Positions 21,409 through 34,393 of a stretch of 64,000 nucleotides of DNA are shown piece by piece. Positions within the stretch are counted from its first letter, which is position 1. Every line of letters begins with the position of its first letter. Origin of the DNA: Lasioglossum baleicum (lineage: Eukaryota > Arthropoda > Insecta > Hymenoptera > Halictidae); contig NC_134935.1 in assembly GCF_051020765.1 (NCBI RefSeq), positions 4,837,579-4,901,578 on the forward strand. The letters run 5' to 3'. Made by a program: the position numbers and the translations under genes. The notes under the pieces were generated by a model that was given only the letters and a program-made list of their open reading frames with translations, did not search any database and was not told where the DNA came from.

Positions 21409-24400
21409 AATATTTAACATTTACGATCGATAATCGGGATTATTTTAATTTGTCTTATTTATCTTCTGTCCATGTCAGTGTTATCAAAAATAATGATTTT
21501 GTACGATTTCTCGTAGAGAAATTTGATTACTCCCATTTCTGTTAGGGGTCCAAAGGCAACTTATTTTCACACTCGATTTTGAATAAATAATAATCGATAA
21601 AATGTACAATGCTCCGATGTCTCGAAGCAAAGTGAGCCACCGCTCCTCGACATACCCTAACGCTCGTGAACTGTTTTGGAGCGCGGTGCATAAATTCCGC
21701 GCGAATAATTGCGAGCACGACGCTCGGATGAATTCCCAGCATATCCGGACAACTGTGTCGAATCACCGGAACGAGGAGACCCGGGCACCGATTCCAATCT
21801 GTCCGTGGAGCGTTAAAAACTCGATTTCACGGGGAGCTGGTCGTCGTCGGGGTAACGTCTAGGTCCGCGGGCCGTATTTTAATTGCGGCTAATTAATATA
21901 ATCCCTAGCGTGCGCGCACGCGCGAGTTGCGTTCCGCATTTTCCGGATTATTAATTCCCCGCGGGAACGGGACGTTCGTTTATTAAATTAACCCGCGTGT
22001 CCCGGCGATAAAAATGCGCAGCGAAGTGTTACGATGCGCCCGGCTATTACAGGCTAATTAAATTTCCACCGCGACGCTGTTTTACGATCGCTAATACACC
22101 TGAACCGATAACAAATAGTATCGGCGCTTTAAACGGGAATTCAGAATTCTCACATTGGACGTACACCCCGGAAGATTCGTCCACAATGATATGTATAAAA
22201 ATTCTTTTCATGTGTGCTTCATTCAGAATGATTATCCAAAGCAAGTGTGTGTGTGTATGTGTGTAGTCAGCAATGCAGGATTCGTTTCTAGTGGTTTGTA
22301 ACATAAATATGTTGTAATTTAAACAATTTATTTATGACTCGTTGTAAATGTTCATATCTGAAAATTCGTTTCAATCAGGAATTATAGAATTGATTGATAC
22401 ATTCAACCACAGTGAAACAGTGAAACCGCAGGTGACAAGTTTATTCATTAATTCATGTTCAAAACAGTCTTTTCATTTCGAGAACTTAGTGAATTGAATT
22501 CCGATCATCGAAGCAATATAAATACTCCGACTCTCATATTCATTGTGGAAGTTTAAATTCGCCTTTACACATCGGCCGCGCATCGATGACTTCGTTCGAA
22601 TCCTGCACTCTTGTGATTGGATGTTCGAGGAGCAGCGAGAATGAAAAAAAACGGTGGAAAATGTTGAAATCGAATCTCCGTTTCCTAGCGAACGACTAAC
22701 GAGTTGTTACGCCGATGTTCGTTCGCTCGTTTTATTGCGAGACGACGAGAGGCCGCCGCGCTGGTAACGAAGGGTGACGAAAGTAATTAACGCCGGGGCT
22801 TCTCGTTCCGCGGAAGTTCCATCCTTAAGCGTGCCGCGAAACTTTATCTGACCGATGGCGGATGGTTTATAAACCGTGTTACCGTGTTAATTGGAGCTCG
22901 ATACGGACTCGGGTCCGCTGACTAGATTCCGGAATGTTCAGAACCGCGTCAGCGATCCAGACTTCGTCCTCGGACACGGTCAATGTTGTTGGCTGCAATA
23001 AATTGTTGCATGTTCTCCGGAGGTCGCTGGAAGCAGCCACCAACGAACTAGGATTACGGAGCACTAAAAGTGACTTTATTGTTATCAAGCGAAAACTGTA
23101 AGAAGGATTCCACAATTCGTAGGGTCCTAATATTTCCTGAACATCATTTACATCGTAAAAATATCACCGGAGCAGCCCGTTCATTAAAACTGGTAACAAT
23201 GGTTACAACGACACTCTAGCAGAGCTCCTACATACCGGTGAAAAATAATTAACAAAAGTGTAGTTGAAGCGGCAACGTCTCCCGCTTATTACGCGTAACG
23301 TGCATCGAATGAAATGGAGACTGCGTGAAACTTTGCAACTTTTGGTGCGGTTTACAAAGACCGCAAAGTAATGAGGGCATGAGGGAGCGTTGAATGAAAA
23401 CACTTTAAGGTGGCGAGGAAGTCGCTGTGATTCAGAAGCTGTATCCAGCGGCGACACAATTTCGATTAAAAAATTAGAGATTCTGCGAGTTTTAACGAGG
23501 TCCGGTGTTAAAGCGATAAAATACAGTGCGAGCCGACGCGACGCGACGCGCTGCGAGCGTGCACGAGACTCTTCTGTGATTTATTCGCGCGGTAACTCGC
23601 CGAGCACTCTCCCTCTCCCTCTCTCTCTCTCTCTCTCGTTCTCGTCGAGTCCATCAGATTGTTATACTGTGCAGACAGAGCCATAGCTTTGTCCATCGTG
23701 CAAGTGAACAGTTGCGGTTCACTGTTCACACGTGCACGGTAAAGCAATGACGGTCTCTCGCGCAGGCCACGTCCGCGGCAACTACCGAAACGAGACGGTC
23801 GAGAGAGGTTAACGTCGTGCCGCATGCATATTCATACGTCATTGGGATAATCATTAGTTCATATTATTGGCATGGGTTTTATAGCAGCTGCCGGCGAACG
23901 GCTGCCGTCATGGCCGCGTCGATAATTTACTTACAATCCCATCGTCAATCGGTTTCCATAAACCGGTGGTTAACGGCCGATAGATGATTTTCGTTCTATT
24001 CACTTTAACCTTCGCTCTGTGTACATACTAGGCTAACTGTACCGATCACTGTGGTGTATCATGATTCTTATAAATTAAGCCTCAATGTTAAGCGTTTTAA
24101 ATCAGGCGAGTATTTTTCTTTCAGAATTCTGAACAAGAGAAGCAAGTTGGATTTAATCAAATGATACGAAGATTGCTGTCGAAACGAACTCTGGTAGCGA
24201 ACATCTTAAATTTGAGGGAGATACGTATGATCGGAGTGGAAGCGCGACACGGTCGAAGAACTTCAAGCGATCGAGTGGAATCTCTCGATATCAGAGAATA
24301 AAACGTGTATCGCTATCAGCAGGTTGCGAATGGAGGTACCGAGATTAATATTACTTATTTTGTACCAGTCCGAACGACACGAAGGTGAAAAATAAGTTGT

Positions 24401-24779
24401 CGCGCTCGCTCGTGATCGGAATAATCAACAATATCACGGAGATACGATTAGTTTTTACTTGCTCGCGCCTATTCGAGAATTTTCTCGAACTTTTCGAAAG
24501 CGAAACAGTTAATAACGTTCCCTGCGAAGCGAATATAAGGGAGCTCGCATTCGCTTTTTCATTTCCGCTGCGAGACCAACCTTTTTTTTTTGTCGCCGGA
24601 GGAGCTAATAATATTCGCGACGGAACGAAGATGTAATAGAAATCATCTTTGCTTTGTCGCTCCTTCTCTTGAATTAATATTTTCACCATTGGAGATCCTT
24701 GTAATATCCACGATAAAGATCATGTTTGGCTTGTCGCTTTTACCTCGAAATGACTTTTCCGTTGCCAGAGGAGTTAATA
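21409..24779. other. Unassigned stretch with microsatellites
   Basis: No gene is recognised. A (GT)n tract lies near 22243-22264 and a (CT)n tract near 23608-23638. CpG-dense strings of CGACGCGACGCG appear at about 23536-23551. Open frames are short. Confidence 0.5.
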
Positions 24780-24860
24780 TTGGGTTGCCAAATAAGTTCG
24801 TTCGGTTTTTGTGATTTATTCCACTGTAAAAAACCGAACGACCTTATGTGTCATACCCAA
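24780..24860. mobile_element. 81 bp mariner-derived hairpin MITE, copy 2
   Basis: The left arm starts TTGGGTTGCCAAATAAGTTC and the right arm, on the minus strand, TTGGGTATGACACATAAGGT. The centre GTGATTTATTCCACTG matches copy 1 at 16086-16165 apart from one base. Flanks are TA (24778-24779, 24861-24862). The right arm is more diverged than in copy 1. Confidence 0.9.
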
Positions 24861-24862
24861 TA

Positions 24863-27260
24863 ATTGTAACTGCACCGAATACGATAAAGACAAGGGTTGA
24901 TACAAAAGAAATTTTGTATTTTTTTTTGTATAATCCTGTAGATTATGCGTCTGTTCTATGTCTTTAGTATTCATCATAATTTTGTTATCGTAAAAATTTG
25001 TTTACTCGTCGTAATGTTAAACGAAGTACCCTTAAAGTTCCGAATGGTTCAGCGCGTTGGTCTGTTCGCGACAAATTCCTAAAAATATGCCATTTATAGG
25101 GACTTCTGGCCTGAATCAAGTGTGCGAGTTTCGGGCGACTGCAGTCAATGCAGCTTGATGCACCCTGTGAAACGAGAAGGCAAGTTCCATAAATGTCGTC
25201 CCGCTGCGCGTTGTTCCACGCGTCTCTTTCAGCTTATATTCCGCGGTTTTGCATTTGCCGGTCGCTCGGCGTGTCTTCTTTCCGTGGCTTTTTGCTCGCG
25301 GCTCGCTCACGTTTCGCCACTTTCACGGCGAGTAATTCGTATTCATACGGGGACGCGAACGGCGACGCGCTACGCTGCGCCGCGACGCGACCCGACGCCT
25401 CGTATCGCGTTTAAATCCTCGAGCGTCGAGTGGACGCGAAAATGCGATTGGGCTCCATGCTGGAAATTGCGATTTCGGTGGACACGTGTGCGCTGGAAAT
25501 AATCCCTTCGATGCGGGCAGCCTGCATATAAGGGCACGCCGATTCTGTACCCTCGGGTTCCGAAAATACTTCGTACCTGTGCGAGCTCGCTGCTTTCGAA
25601 TGCATTTCATCAGATTCGCAACGAAACCCGTTTCAACACACTTGCAAATAAAGGTTCTAACAGGATAAGCATTGGCAACTGACCCCCATCACATTTCTCA
25701 TTTTGTTTATCTGCTAAACAATGTTCTCTGCCCGAAACACCATTCTGTGAAATTTCGGATCTTTCAGACCTAACCCAGACCTTTTCGCATATCTTGGAAA
25801 TTATTACAGCTGAAGTGTATACATAAGCTTAAAACCGTGAAGAAATAAATCCTCCTTTTGTTTTTTCAATTTCATTAACATTTCGATATACCAGGTGTTT
25901 CTGAAAATATGCTTAAAAAATGCACAATTTCCATTTTTCCTTTAACTCGCTACATCTCGGCGAGAAATGATCGTAATACCATGATCCGAACGTCAGATTG
26001 AATCAGAGATTCTGCCGATTCGATTGTGTGCTCCATGAACTCGCTGCGACAATTTTTTACCTATGGCAGCTGTGTTTAAAGTTAGTGCTTCGCAGAAATT
26101 AGCACGCCGGCCCACAGTGGAAAATTTGGACCAAACTCGATTCAAAATCAAAGAACTTTCGATAGAAATGAGGTAGAGGGGTGAAATTTTTTTTAATTAA
26201 AGCTGAAACTTTGCAGAATATGGGAAAATATGGAGATTATGGTACGAACGTTTTTTAACGTTCAGAAAATTCGTTAAACATGTAGAATTTCAAGAACATG
26301 TGGTTTATCCAGTACCACGCGCGGAAAAGATTTTTTTTTAACATACTATATATCATTTCCCGTAGATTTTTTCACGCTGATTTCAAATCTGGTCTCAAAA
26401 TTTGTCTACGATCTCAGGATTTTGCAATATCGAAAATAAAGTGGGACCAATTTTTCGGGTTCGCACAAGCGATCCCTTAATTCCTTTGAGGAGTGTATTT
26501 GACACTTTAATGATAATACGATCTCCGTTAAGGACTCATTGCGGGTGGTCGCAGCTGATCCGAGGTTTCCGTCTTTTCTTCAAGAAAATGCAGAGTGTTT
26601 CTCGTCACTGGTGATTCGTTTCACGTTCTGACAACGGAAACGACTGGCGCCGTCTCTGGAACGACATAATCATCCCTGTCTCGGGGCGAGACACATGCGA
26701 TGTTGTCTCTCACCTGGTTCCTTCTCCTGGAAACGCCGTCCAGGTGCCGGATACTTGAAAATGTAGTTTGTCCCGCGAGGGACGTGGATTGCCACGTCTC
26801 GGTGTGTCTCTCTTCTGAAAAACGAGGCCCGGAACCACGGCCGCGACGTTTTCCATTAAAGGGATCGGCGACCCGCGCTACACTCGCATAAATGGTTTTC
26901 GAACGTGACGTCGTAAACAGACTGGTGAAGACTGCTGCATCCGGAGCTGTGGGACGACTGTCATAAAACGCCTATAAATCCACTGGCTTGATCGAGGAAC
27001 CTACGTGCGCCGATTGTATACCCCAGCGATTGTTGACGTTTCGCGATTGTGTCGAAATAAAGGTTGCTCTCAATCAGCGTCACCAGCGAAAACTACTCGA
27101 TCAGGTTCAGGTTAATTTTTGTCTATCCTGGAAGTCTTTTGACAGAAATGGCGAACCTTTCAGGTCCATTGAGAAAACGCAGTTAGCACTCATGATCCTT
27201 GCCCAATCATAGAATAGTTCAGGTTCCAGCAGAATCTTCAGAGTGCACAGAGGAGGATTT
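24863..27260. other. Unassigned stretch
   Basis: No gene is recognised. CpG-rich frames at 25116-25610 overlap on opposite strands. From about 25890 to 26480 the sequence has the look of old transposon DNA (CCCACAGTGGAAAATTTGG at 26115-26133; ACCAGGTGTTTCTGAAAATA at 25891-25910), but no ends or coding sequence can be paired. Confidence 0.45.
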
Positions 27261-27581
27261 AAAAAAAAATTAAACCGACTTCGAAAAAACGCACTAAAAA
27301 GTATAAAATAATTTCCATTTAATATATGTGAATACACACGAACTTAAATACAATACAATGTTTTCGAAGGCGGCGCAAAATTGAAAATTTTCGACACTGG
27401 AAATTACGAAAATCCTTAAATTGTTCTAAATACTAATATATTTATATTTAAATAATAATATATTTGCGCCGCCTCCGAAAAGATTGTATTGTATTTAAGT
27501 TCGTGTGTATTCACATATATTAAATGGAAATTATTTTATACTTTTTAGTGCGTTTTTTCGAAGTCGGTTTAATTTTTTTTT
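27261..27581. repeat. Fold-back element, copy 2 of family
   Basis: Arms of 119 bp (27261-27379 and 27463-27581) are near-perfect inverted complements around an 83 bp AT-rich loop. Outer ends read AAAAAAAAATTAAACCGACT and inner ends GGCGGCGCAAA. They share ACAATACAAT, AATTTCCATTTAAT and GACTTCGAAAAAACGCACT with the copy at 4012-4326. The loop-proximal sequence CGACACTGGAAATTACGAAA also matches copy 1. No coding sequence is present. Confidence 0.88.
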
Positions 27582-27939
27582 AAAAAAGTTTTTTTTTATT
27601 TAACACTTTTTTTTATCTCTGTTATTATCTCTGTCAGCCGTCACATACCAAATCGTAATTTATAAATATCTGAAAGCGGCGTCGTTACTGTTCCTAATGT
27701 CTAACATTCAGCGGAGTTCACTACGGTATCACCACCCTACATTTTCGCAAATAAAATCGTAATTAATAAAGAAATGTAAAATTTTTTTGCACGGGACCAT
27801 CCCGGGAACATACTCTACAAGATGCAAAAGGTTTCGTTCCGATTGGTCCATCCATCTCGACGTAATCGGTGAACATACATAGAAAAAAAAGCGGAAAAAA
27901 GGCATATAAGGTATATCCTTTGTCGAAGTCGGTTAAAAA
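27582..27939 (+). repeat. Probable transposon sequence adjoining the fold-back
   Basis: The string CGAAGTCGGTT of the fold-back edge recurs at 27923-27933. Between lies GCACGGGACCATCCCGGGAA and a segment reading CTACAAGATGCAAAAGGTTT, of a kind common in insect dispersed elements. The fold-back may therefore be part of a longer element ending near 27939. The family is not identified. Confidence 0.4.
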
Positions 27940-30900
27940 CGACTCAATGACATCTGAACGCGTTCTAAGAATTAGAAGAGCTCCAAGGATCCTTGATAGG
28001 ATCTAACCTAGAGACTTGTTAATATTTATAAGACCTGCCGAAGATCTTCTAGCAGTTGTCGATACTTTGGGTGGATTTTGTACAGAAATGGCGGAGTGTA
28101 CAGAAGCGCACGGCGACGGTCGGCCGCGTATGTTATTTCTAATTAAAATTAATTACTGCTGCGTTGCTGGCGCGCTCGTTTCTTTCCGGGGGACAGTTCC
28201 CCGCAACGGTCCCCGCATCTTCGAGCCGCGTGGAAAGCATCAACGCACCGTCGAGTGTCGCGAAAACGGGGCTGCGGCGCTTCCAGCTCGTTAGACGACG
28301 CGCGAAAGCCTTTTCCGCGAGTGTTCCGATGCTTTTTCCAGCGGCCCGTGAACTCTCATAATCGCAACTTTTATAGTCGCGGATCCTCGACGCTTTCCCC
28401 GTGTTTTCCTGCCCCGAGGAAACCTGAATAAATCTTTCAAGCCCCCGGCCGACTGCTTAATTGAACTCGAGCCCGCGGCTGCTCCGTTTTGATATCAGGC
28501 CGCTCTCCATTTCATGGCGGAAATAATGAACGATTGTTCAGTCGGATGTTAAGGTTTTATGCCGGAAAATCCTTCAAGAATTAAAGCCCTCGCGTCATTA
28601 AACGGGAAACGGGATCGCGCTTAAGAGGGTATTCTCGTGTAATGTTGGAAAGTTTATTATTTTGCAGTAATTTCTCGTTAGGCAGAACAAAAAAACCAAA
28701 GCATATTTTATAAAATTATGCTCACCCGGCAACTGCACGTGCGGTGAATTGAGATGAAAAAAGATCAATTTGGTTTTGTGAGGGCACATTTGACCCGTTT
28801 CTTGTCTTTTCTATGAGATTTTTCGGGACGAACAAGTTGAAGTCACTGCAACAATAAAGAAAATGGCACGGCAAGGGGTGAACAAGGAGGAGTTGATGTC
28901 TGAGTCATTGCCGCGGCCTAGTTCCCATCGACCCGAAGAAATCAATCAACCAGGCAACCGGTGTTACGTGATTATTGCACGAGGGCTCGTTGACCGACTG
29001 CGTCCTGATAACATAACGCACTGATATTGCTGCCGCCACGACTGTTCGGCAAACTGGCACAAAGCGGCGTTTATGAAAGACGTACCAGCGAGCGAGATTG
29101 CGTATTTCGAGCTCACGTGGCAACGAACCCTGTCGTTCGTATTATTAACAACCAGCCAACGTGATGATAGGGACGGCTCGACGATGGTTAAGGACTGCGC
29201 CGTCCTTAACGGAGCATACTCGTCTTTGAGGGCAGCTGTTTGCCGAACCCTCTTGCCAATGTGCATCTCGTAACCCCGATGAAACAATCCACCAGTTGAA
29301 AATCATCCACCACCCGGAAATGTCATGTACAATTCATTCTCGACTGCAAACCGATTCCATTTTGCCGGTCACTATGCGATTACACGGGGTTCGAACATGT
29401 TCAGTCACTTTCAATACTATCTTTTGATTTATTAACGTGTTGATTGCTATATTACAATCACTAGAGAATCTAACAAAGTCAAACCTGATTTTTGCCAGGG
29501 TTTTAATGATCTTACTTTAATTGATGACTTCAAGTGGCTTGAATATTATAATCTGACCCTCGCAACTAAATATTACACGGTACAAAGTCGCTAATAGACA
29601 CGAGCCTCTGTGTAAGAACGAACGCCGACGAAACGGCACGAAGATACTTCAGTCACCCCCGTTCTAATCCCGCTCTCCGGTCCTGCAGTGTTTCGCGAAC
29701 GACCTCATTAACTTTAGAGGTTCATTAACGTAAATCATAGAATAAACAGTCGTTACGGAAGCTTTGGACCAATTGTATCCGAGTCGTTCATTGTCACTAG
29801 CCTCCGCGACGTTTGCATTAATTTTACGACCCTTCTTGCGCTGTTCCGTTCCTTCTCTCCATACTGCGAACCGAAGCTCACACCCCCCATCGTCTGCTCC
29901 CACCATTGACCTGTATCACTCGCGCACTGGCACACACTCTCTCTCCCTCTCTAGAAATTCATTACGAAGAGAACCTGAGACTCGATTCGTTCACCTGCTA
30001 TTTTTATCCCGATTCTACGCTATTTTTAGAGTTCGTAGAAATATAAATTTTTATTAAATCATTTCTCCGAATACGAATGAAAGAAACATTATAAAATACT
30101 ATTTGAGGTTCTATAAAACTTTCAGGAAAATATTATGAACGGTATCTTAAAATATGCAAACTTTTAACCGAATAAAAATATTAGAAATCGTAATATAAAA
30201 TCCGCAGAATTCTAAATACCCTTCGCAAAGCTTGCAATTGTTCATCCGTGCATGGTAGACGAAGATATCAATTATTCGATACTTCTGTGGAACAGAAGAA
30301 AAATTTTGTAACGCTGTCACTGGTTCCATCTTTCAAACAAAGAAGTATTTTAAAAAGTCGTACAATTTATGCATGTATAAACTGTATGCCCAATTTTACG
30401 AAACTCACAGTCCTTGCATAATTAGCACACCGTCAACATCACGGAATCCGGATAAAACAGAAATTGTATGAAATGCTCCATGAAACTCGGTTTGAAGTAA
30501 AACGTTCCTCGGAAAGAACAACGGTACCAACTTTTAACTGCATAAAATTAAACAAACTCGCATGTGTAACAAACGTATAGAACCCGCAGTGCAGCAATGA
30601 TAAGTAAACCGCAGATATTTATTAGCCGAGCGACAAATCAACTTTTCCTTTTCTCGAGAACTCGATCGAGTCACGAACGGACTGCGAAAAAAAACCCCGT
30701 CTAATTCATTATATCACGCGTTCGTGCGTGATATAAACGCGGGAAAATCACGAACGGCAGTTTTTCAAGAACGGCGTGGTATGATCCGCATGATTGTGCT
30801 TAAACGAATCTCGTAGTCGATATTAACCGGATATCTGTTGTCGCGATCTGCCATCCGTGTTATTTTATCAGCGGGGCATCAGAGACTCGCGATATAATAC

Positions 30901-31251
30901 CGGAAACCGATAAGCCGAGTTTAAACGAACGAATCCCCGGATCGATCCACGGTCTTTCAATCTTGGCAACGATAAGCGCCGGCCAGCCGTTCGAAATGTC
31001 GCGTGAAAATTATTCCAGCGGTGTGGAATTAAAGGTTCTATGCTCCCGGTTGGCTAAAGCTCGACTCGACTCGTGCGTGGCCGCCTCGTAATCGAACCCG
31101 GAGGTAATTTAAGTTGTTACGATGCCTCTAAGTCCCGGGCGGCCCCCGGAACTTTATTACCGATGACAAGTTTCTGATAGACGGATCAGGCTTCGTGCAT
31201 GCTGAATCGAAATCATTCCCAGTCGCGTCGCGTCGCGGGAACGCCGCGCCG
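27940..31251. other. Unassigned stretch
   Basis: No gene is recognised. A CpG-rich patch runs at 28140-28350. Overlapping frames on opposite strands at 28905-29287 and 29664-30057 have no family resemblance. A CT-rich tract lies at 29932-29953. One strong small palindrome at 30709-30736 is listed separately. Confidence 0.5.
30709..30736. repeat. Perfect 11 bp hairpin
   Basis: TTATATCACGC (30709-30719) and GCGTGATATAA (30726-30736) pair perfectly around a six-base loop GTTCGT. No tract of T follows, and the function is unknown. Confidence 0.8.
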
Positions 31252-32250
31252 CACAGTGCGTCGGCCAAGAGGGCAAAAATCAATATTTAAAATGTATATC
31301 TGTTTACATGAATCTATTTTAAAAATACCATTTATTCATGAACATTCACCAGAAAAAAAAATCTGTACATCGATTGAAACAGAACATGTTCCTTCCGTCA
31401 TAATCCGACACGTCCATTTTTGTTGTGTTATAACCTCAAGTACGCTCATAAAGGGAAAACATTATACAACGTAATCTAAAGCGAAAAATTGAATAATTTG
31501 CGATGGATCATTTAGTTCAAGGTATGTACTAGTTATTTTGGCTCTCTAGCGGTTTTTACAATTATTATTTATCGTATTTTATTGATTCAAAGTGATCCGT
31601 TTGTTAAAACGCGAAATCGAACATTCTTATAACTTTAACTAAGCTTTCCTCAAAAAAGCTAAAACATGTCTTGTGATTTTTGTTAGAAAATATTCGTAGG
31701 AGTGTATTCTTTACCGAATTCTATAAAAATGTTCTGCTCCGGCTTGCTCTCCTAATTTTAAAAAATATTTATTTAGGAAGATACCCAGAAACCACGTACG
31801 CACAGATTTTCGCGAGAAATGGTTATTATTATCATTATCATTTATGATAAAATCGTACGAAAATAAACACGTTACTAAACAGTCGATTTTGACTTCTGAC
31901 TTTTGTTTCACTTGTAGTTATACATATAATCCATATCACTATAGACGGTACGCCACCTTTGGATGCTTATATCTTGACAACGGTTTATACAAAAATAATG
32001 TTTTTGTAGTGTTTTGAAAATGTCTTAACCTCACCTATTAGAATACATAATCGAAAATGTACATTACCGTATGGAATTTTAAAAGTGACCTTCATAGAGC
32101 TTCTCAAGGTTACAACAATACCAAACAAATACAATCATCATATACTCCTCCTCATACCCTATAACTTTCATTTGAAACATTTTTTTATATGACTTATAGT
32201 TTTTAAGATATGGAATTTTGTCCAAAAAACGGGCATTCCGACGCACTGTG
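31252..32250. mobile_element. Putative DNA transposon with 13 bp terminal inverted repeats
   Basis: CACAGTGCGTCGG begins at 31252 and its exact complement CCGACGCACTGTG ends at 32250. The enclosed 999 bp is strongly AT-rich and contrasts with the GC-rich flanks (GCCGCGCCG on the left, CGCCGCGAGC on the right). The flanks are similar GC strings but not an exact duplication, so the target-site duplication is unresolved. No transposase is recognisable. It may be a non-autonomous hAT- or P-like element. Confidence 0.6.
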
Positions 32251-34393
32251 CGCCGCGAGCCTTTCGAGCATCTCGATCGGCACGGATAGATCGAACAACG
32301 GATACGGAGTGTCCCATTTTAAATCCCGAGGGCAAGTATCTCGGAATTTTTAAATTACCTATGTTTTTTATTTTGTGTTATTCTTCCTGGCATAACGCAC
32401 AGGAAATTGTATTATTTAATAAGTATAGAACCTTCGAAACGCTCTCGATGGCCGCCGTAATCATATACAATGCAAAATATGGATTCCAATTTAGAAATTC
32501 AAAGTTGACCTTCTCAGGCCTTTCCAAGATCATCTCGCACAATAGTCCGATTTATATAGTGTTTTGGTACTAAAATAATAAAGGTACGCTAAAATTATGA
32601 AGGTAAAACGATAATTACTGAACAGGACATTTCCTTTTTCCCCGAATCTCCACCGAATCGATGTAACTTTAATCGTGCGCTGCTGTACTTGCGAAATCGG
32701 CGACGTTCTCTTTGCTTTTCCCGTTGCTTTTCACTGCACATGGGCCCGGTGCTCTGCAACATTGGCCGAGTATAATTGTAAGATAGGCGACGCGACGTCA
32801 ATAATAATCGAGGACATGCTCGCGGCCGAGGAGGATAAAAATAGCAGCGCCCAGTGTCTGTTCCGGGACATTATCCGCCTCGTGAATAACGTCGAATGGC
32901 ACTTTATCTTATTGGTACCGCTCGCAACCCGTATTTCTTCCGATTTTTATTGCACCGCGGAGTGGGGTAGTGTCGTTCCGTAAAACGGTCGGACGTTAAA
33001 CGTTCGATCCGAATTAATGGTGATGCTCTTCGGGGCTAAAACGTGGCCCGGATAAGTCAAAGAGGAACCAGCCGAAGAACAATGGGAACTGTCCTCGCGT
33101 ACGTGCGGATGGCTTCGGAATTCTCGTGAAAAGCGTCGAAGTATAAAATGCAGTGGGCGAGAAATTTTATTTAAAAATTAAAGACCGTTGCTTTTAACAT
33201 TTCTCTCATTAGGCCTAGCTTCGTGTAGGCTATTCGGTTGTATGACGAATTAATTGCTGGAAAGAGTTAAACTGACGCATTTCTAATGACAACGCAGAAA
33301 AAGAAAGATCGATTTCTACGAGATTCCAGACCAGAGACCGCCCTGAATCCACAAACTGTCGAAGATTTCGAAGTGGTTGGCAAGATTCTGCAGAGGAGTG
33401 TACATTCGATGCAAGCGTCGAGTAATTAATAACCGAGCGAGCGAGCGTGCACGAAAGATCCCGTTGGTGCGGCGTCGAGTGAAGCAGGAACAGTCCCGAG
33501 AACGTTCGAACGTAGGAATCTGTACAAAGGTTGATCGGTAATTTTGATCGGGTGCGAGCAATGTTAGACGTGACTCGCCTTGAGAGGGGATCCAGGTTGG
33601 CGATAGGTAATCACCGTCGAACGCTTAAACGATCGAATAATTCCGGGGCTGGGACACGCTCGAAGGTAATTAGCGTGCGGTAGTACTCTAGATTTAACTG
33701 GAATGATCAATCATACAAGTTGCACGGGGTCCGAAGTTTCACCGAAATCCGGCGCATCTCTATGCCGACGGTGTCGGCGAGATCTTAATCGAACGGGAGC
33801 TCGAAGCTGGAAGCTGGGAGAGCGAGCGGGAAGCAGGGACCGAGAGCTGGGAAGCGTGCAGAATCTCTCGCATTTGCATTAATCCGCGTCGACGCGGTGC
33901 GCGCGTTTCGTCGCCGCGCCGGGAATCCCATCCGGTTTTCCACGTGACACGCGACGAGATTGCCGCCGAGACAAAGGGAATTTGTGGTTTTTTTCAACGG
34001 GCCAACAGCGAAACCGGCAATTGCCGGATAATTGTACCCGTCGCGCGGTACCGCGCCGTGCCGCGCCGCCAGTTTCGATTATCCCTTTCGATTTTCGCGA
34101 CCCGTTTTTCGCGGCCCGCCTTTCATTCGCCGCGCGGAAAAACTATTTTACATGCCGTTTTACCGACAAATATTTACCTTCCATTCGGCTCTCTGATCCA
34201 ATAAAGTGCTTATGCCTCCACGCACCGTATCAAGCTCGTTTGAGGCACCGCTTACCGCTTTGGTTTCGTATTCGTGCGATTTTCGGCCGACGCGACGCGA
34301 CTTCTTTTTCTTTACCCCCTTTCTACCACAAAAAATGGGATAATCTCTGTTGACAGTCGAGTCAGCCACACACTTAAGTCTCAACTAAATTAC
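32251..34393. other. Unassigned stretch
   Basis: GAGTGTCCCATTTTAAATCC near 32309 and the AT-rich sequence up to about 32590 look like old transposon DNA without a partner end. From 32600 to 34390 a GC-richer region has short unrecognised frames on both strands. No gene is called. Confidence 0.45.

Noticed and set aside
22590..22620. GTTCGAATCCTGCA, a tRNA T-loop-like string
   Set aside because: No acceptor, D-arm or anticodon stem can be folded around it.
28905..29287. 107-codon minus-strand frame with antiparallel companions
   Set aside because: The predicted residues match no domain I recognise, and the region lacks splice or initiation context.
32308..32590. Transposon-like start GAGTGTCCCATTTTAAATCC
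   Set aside because: It resembles the edges of Tc1/mariner-type elements, but no inverted partner or coding sequence was found. It is left in the unassigned stretch.
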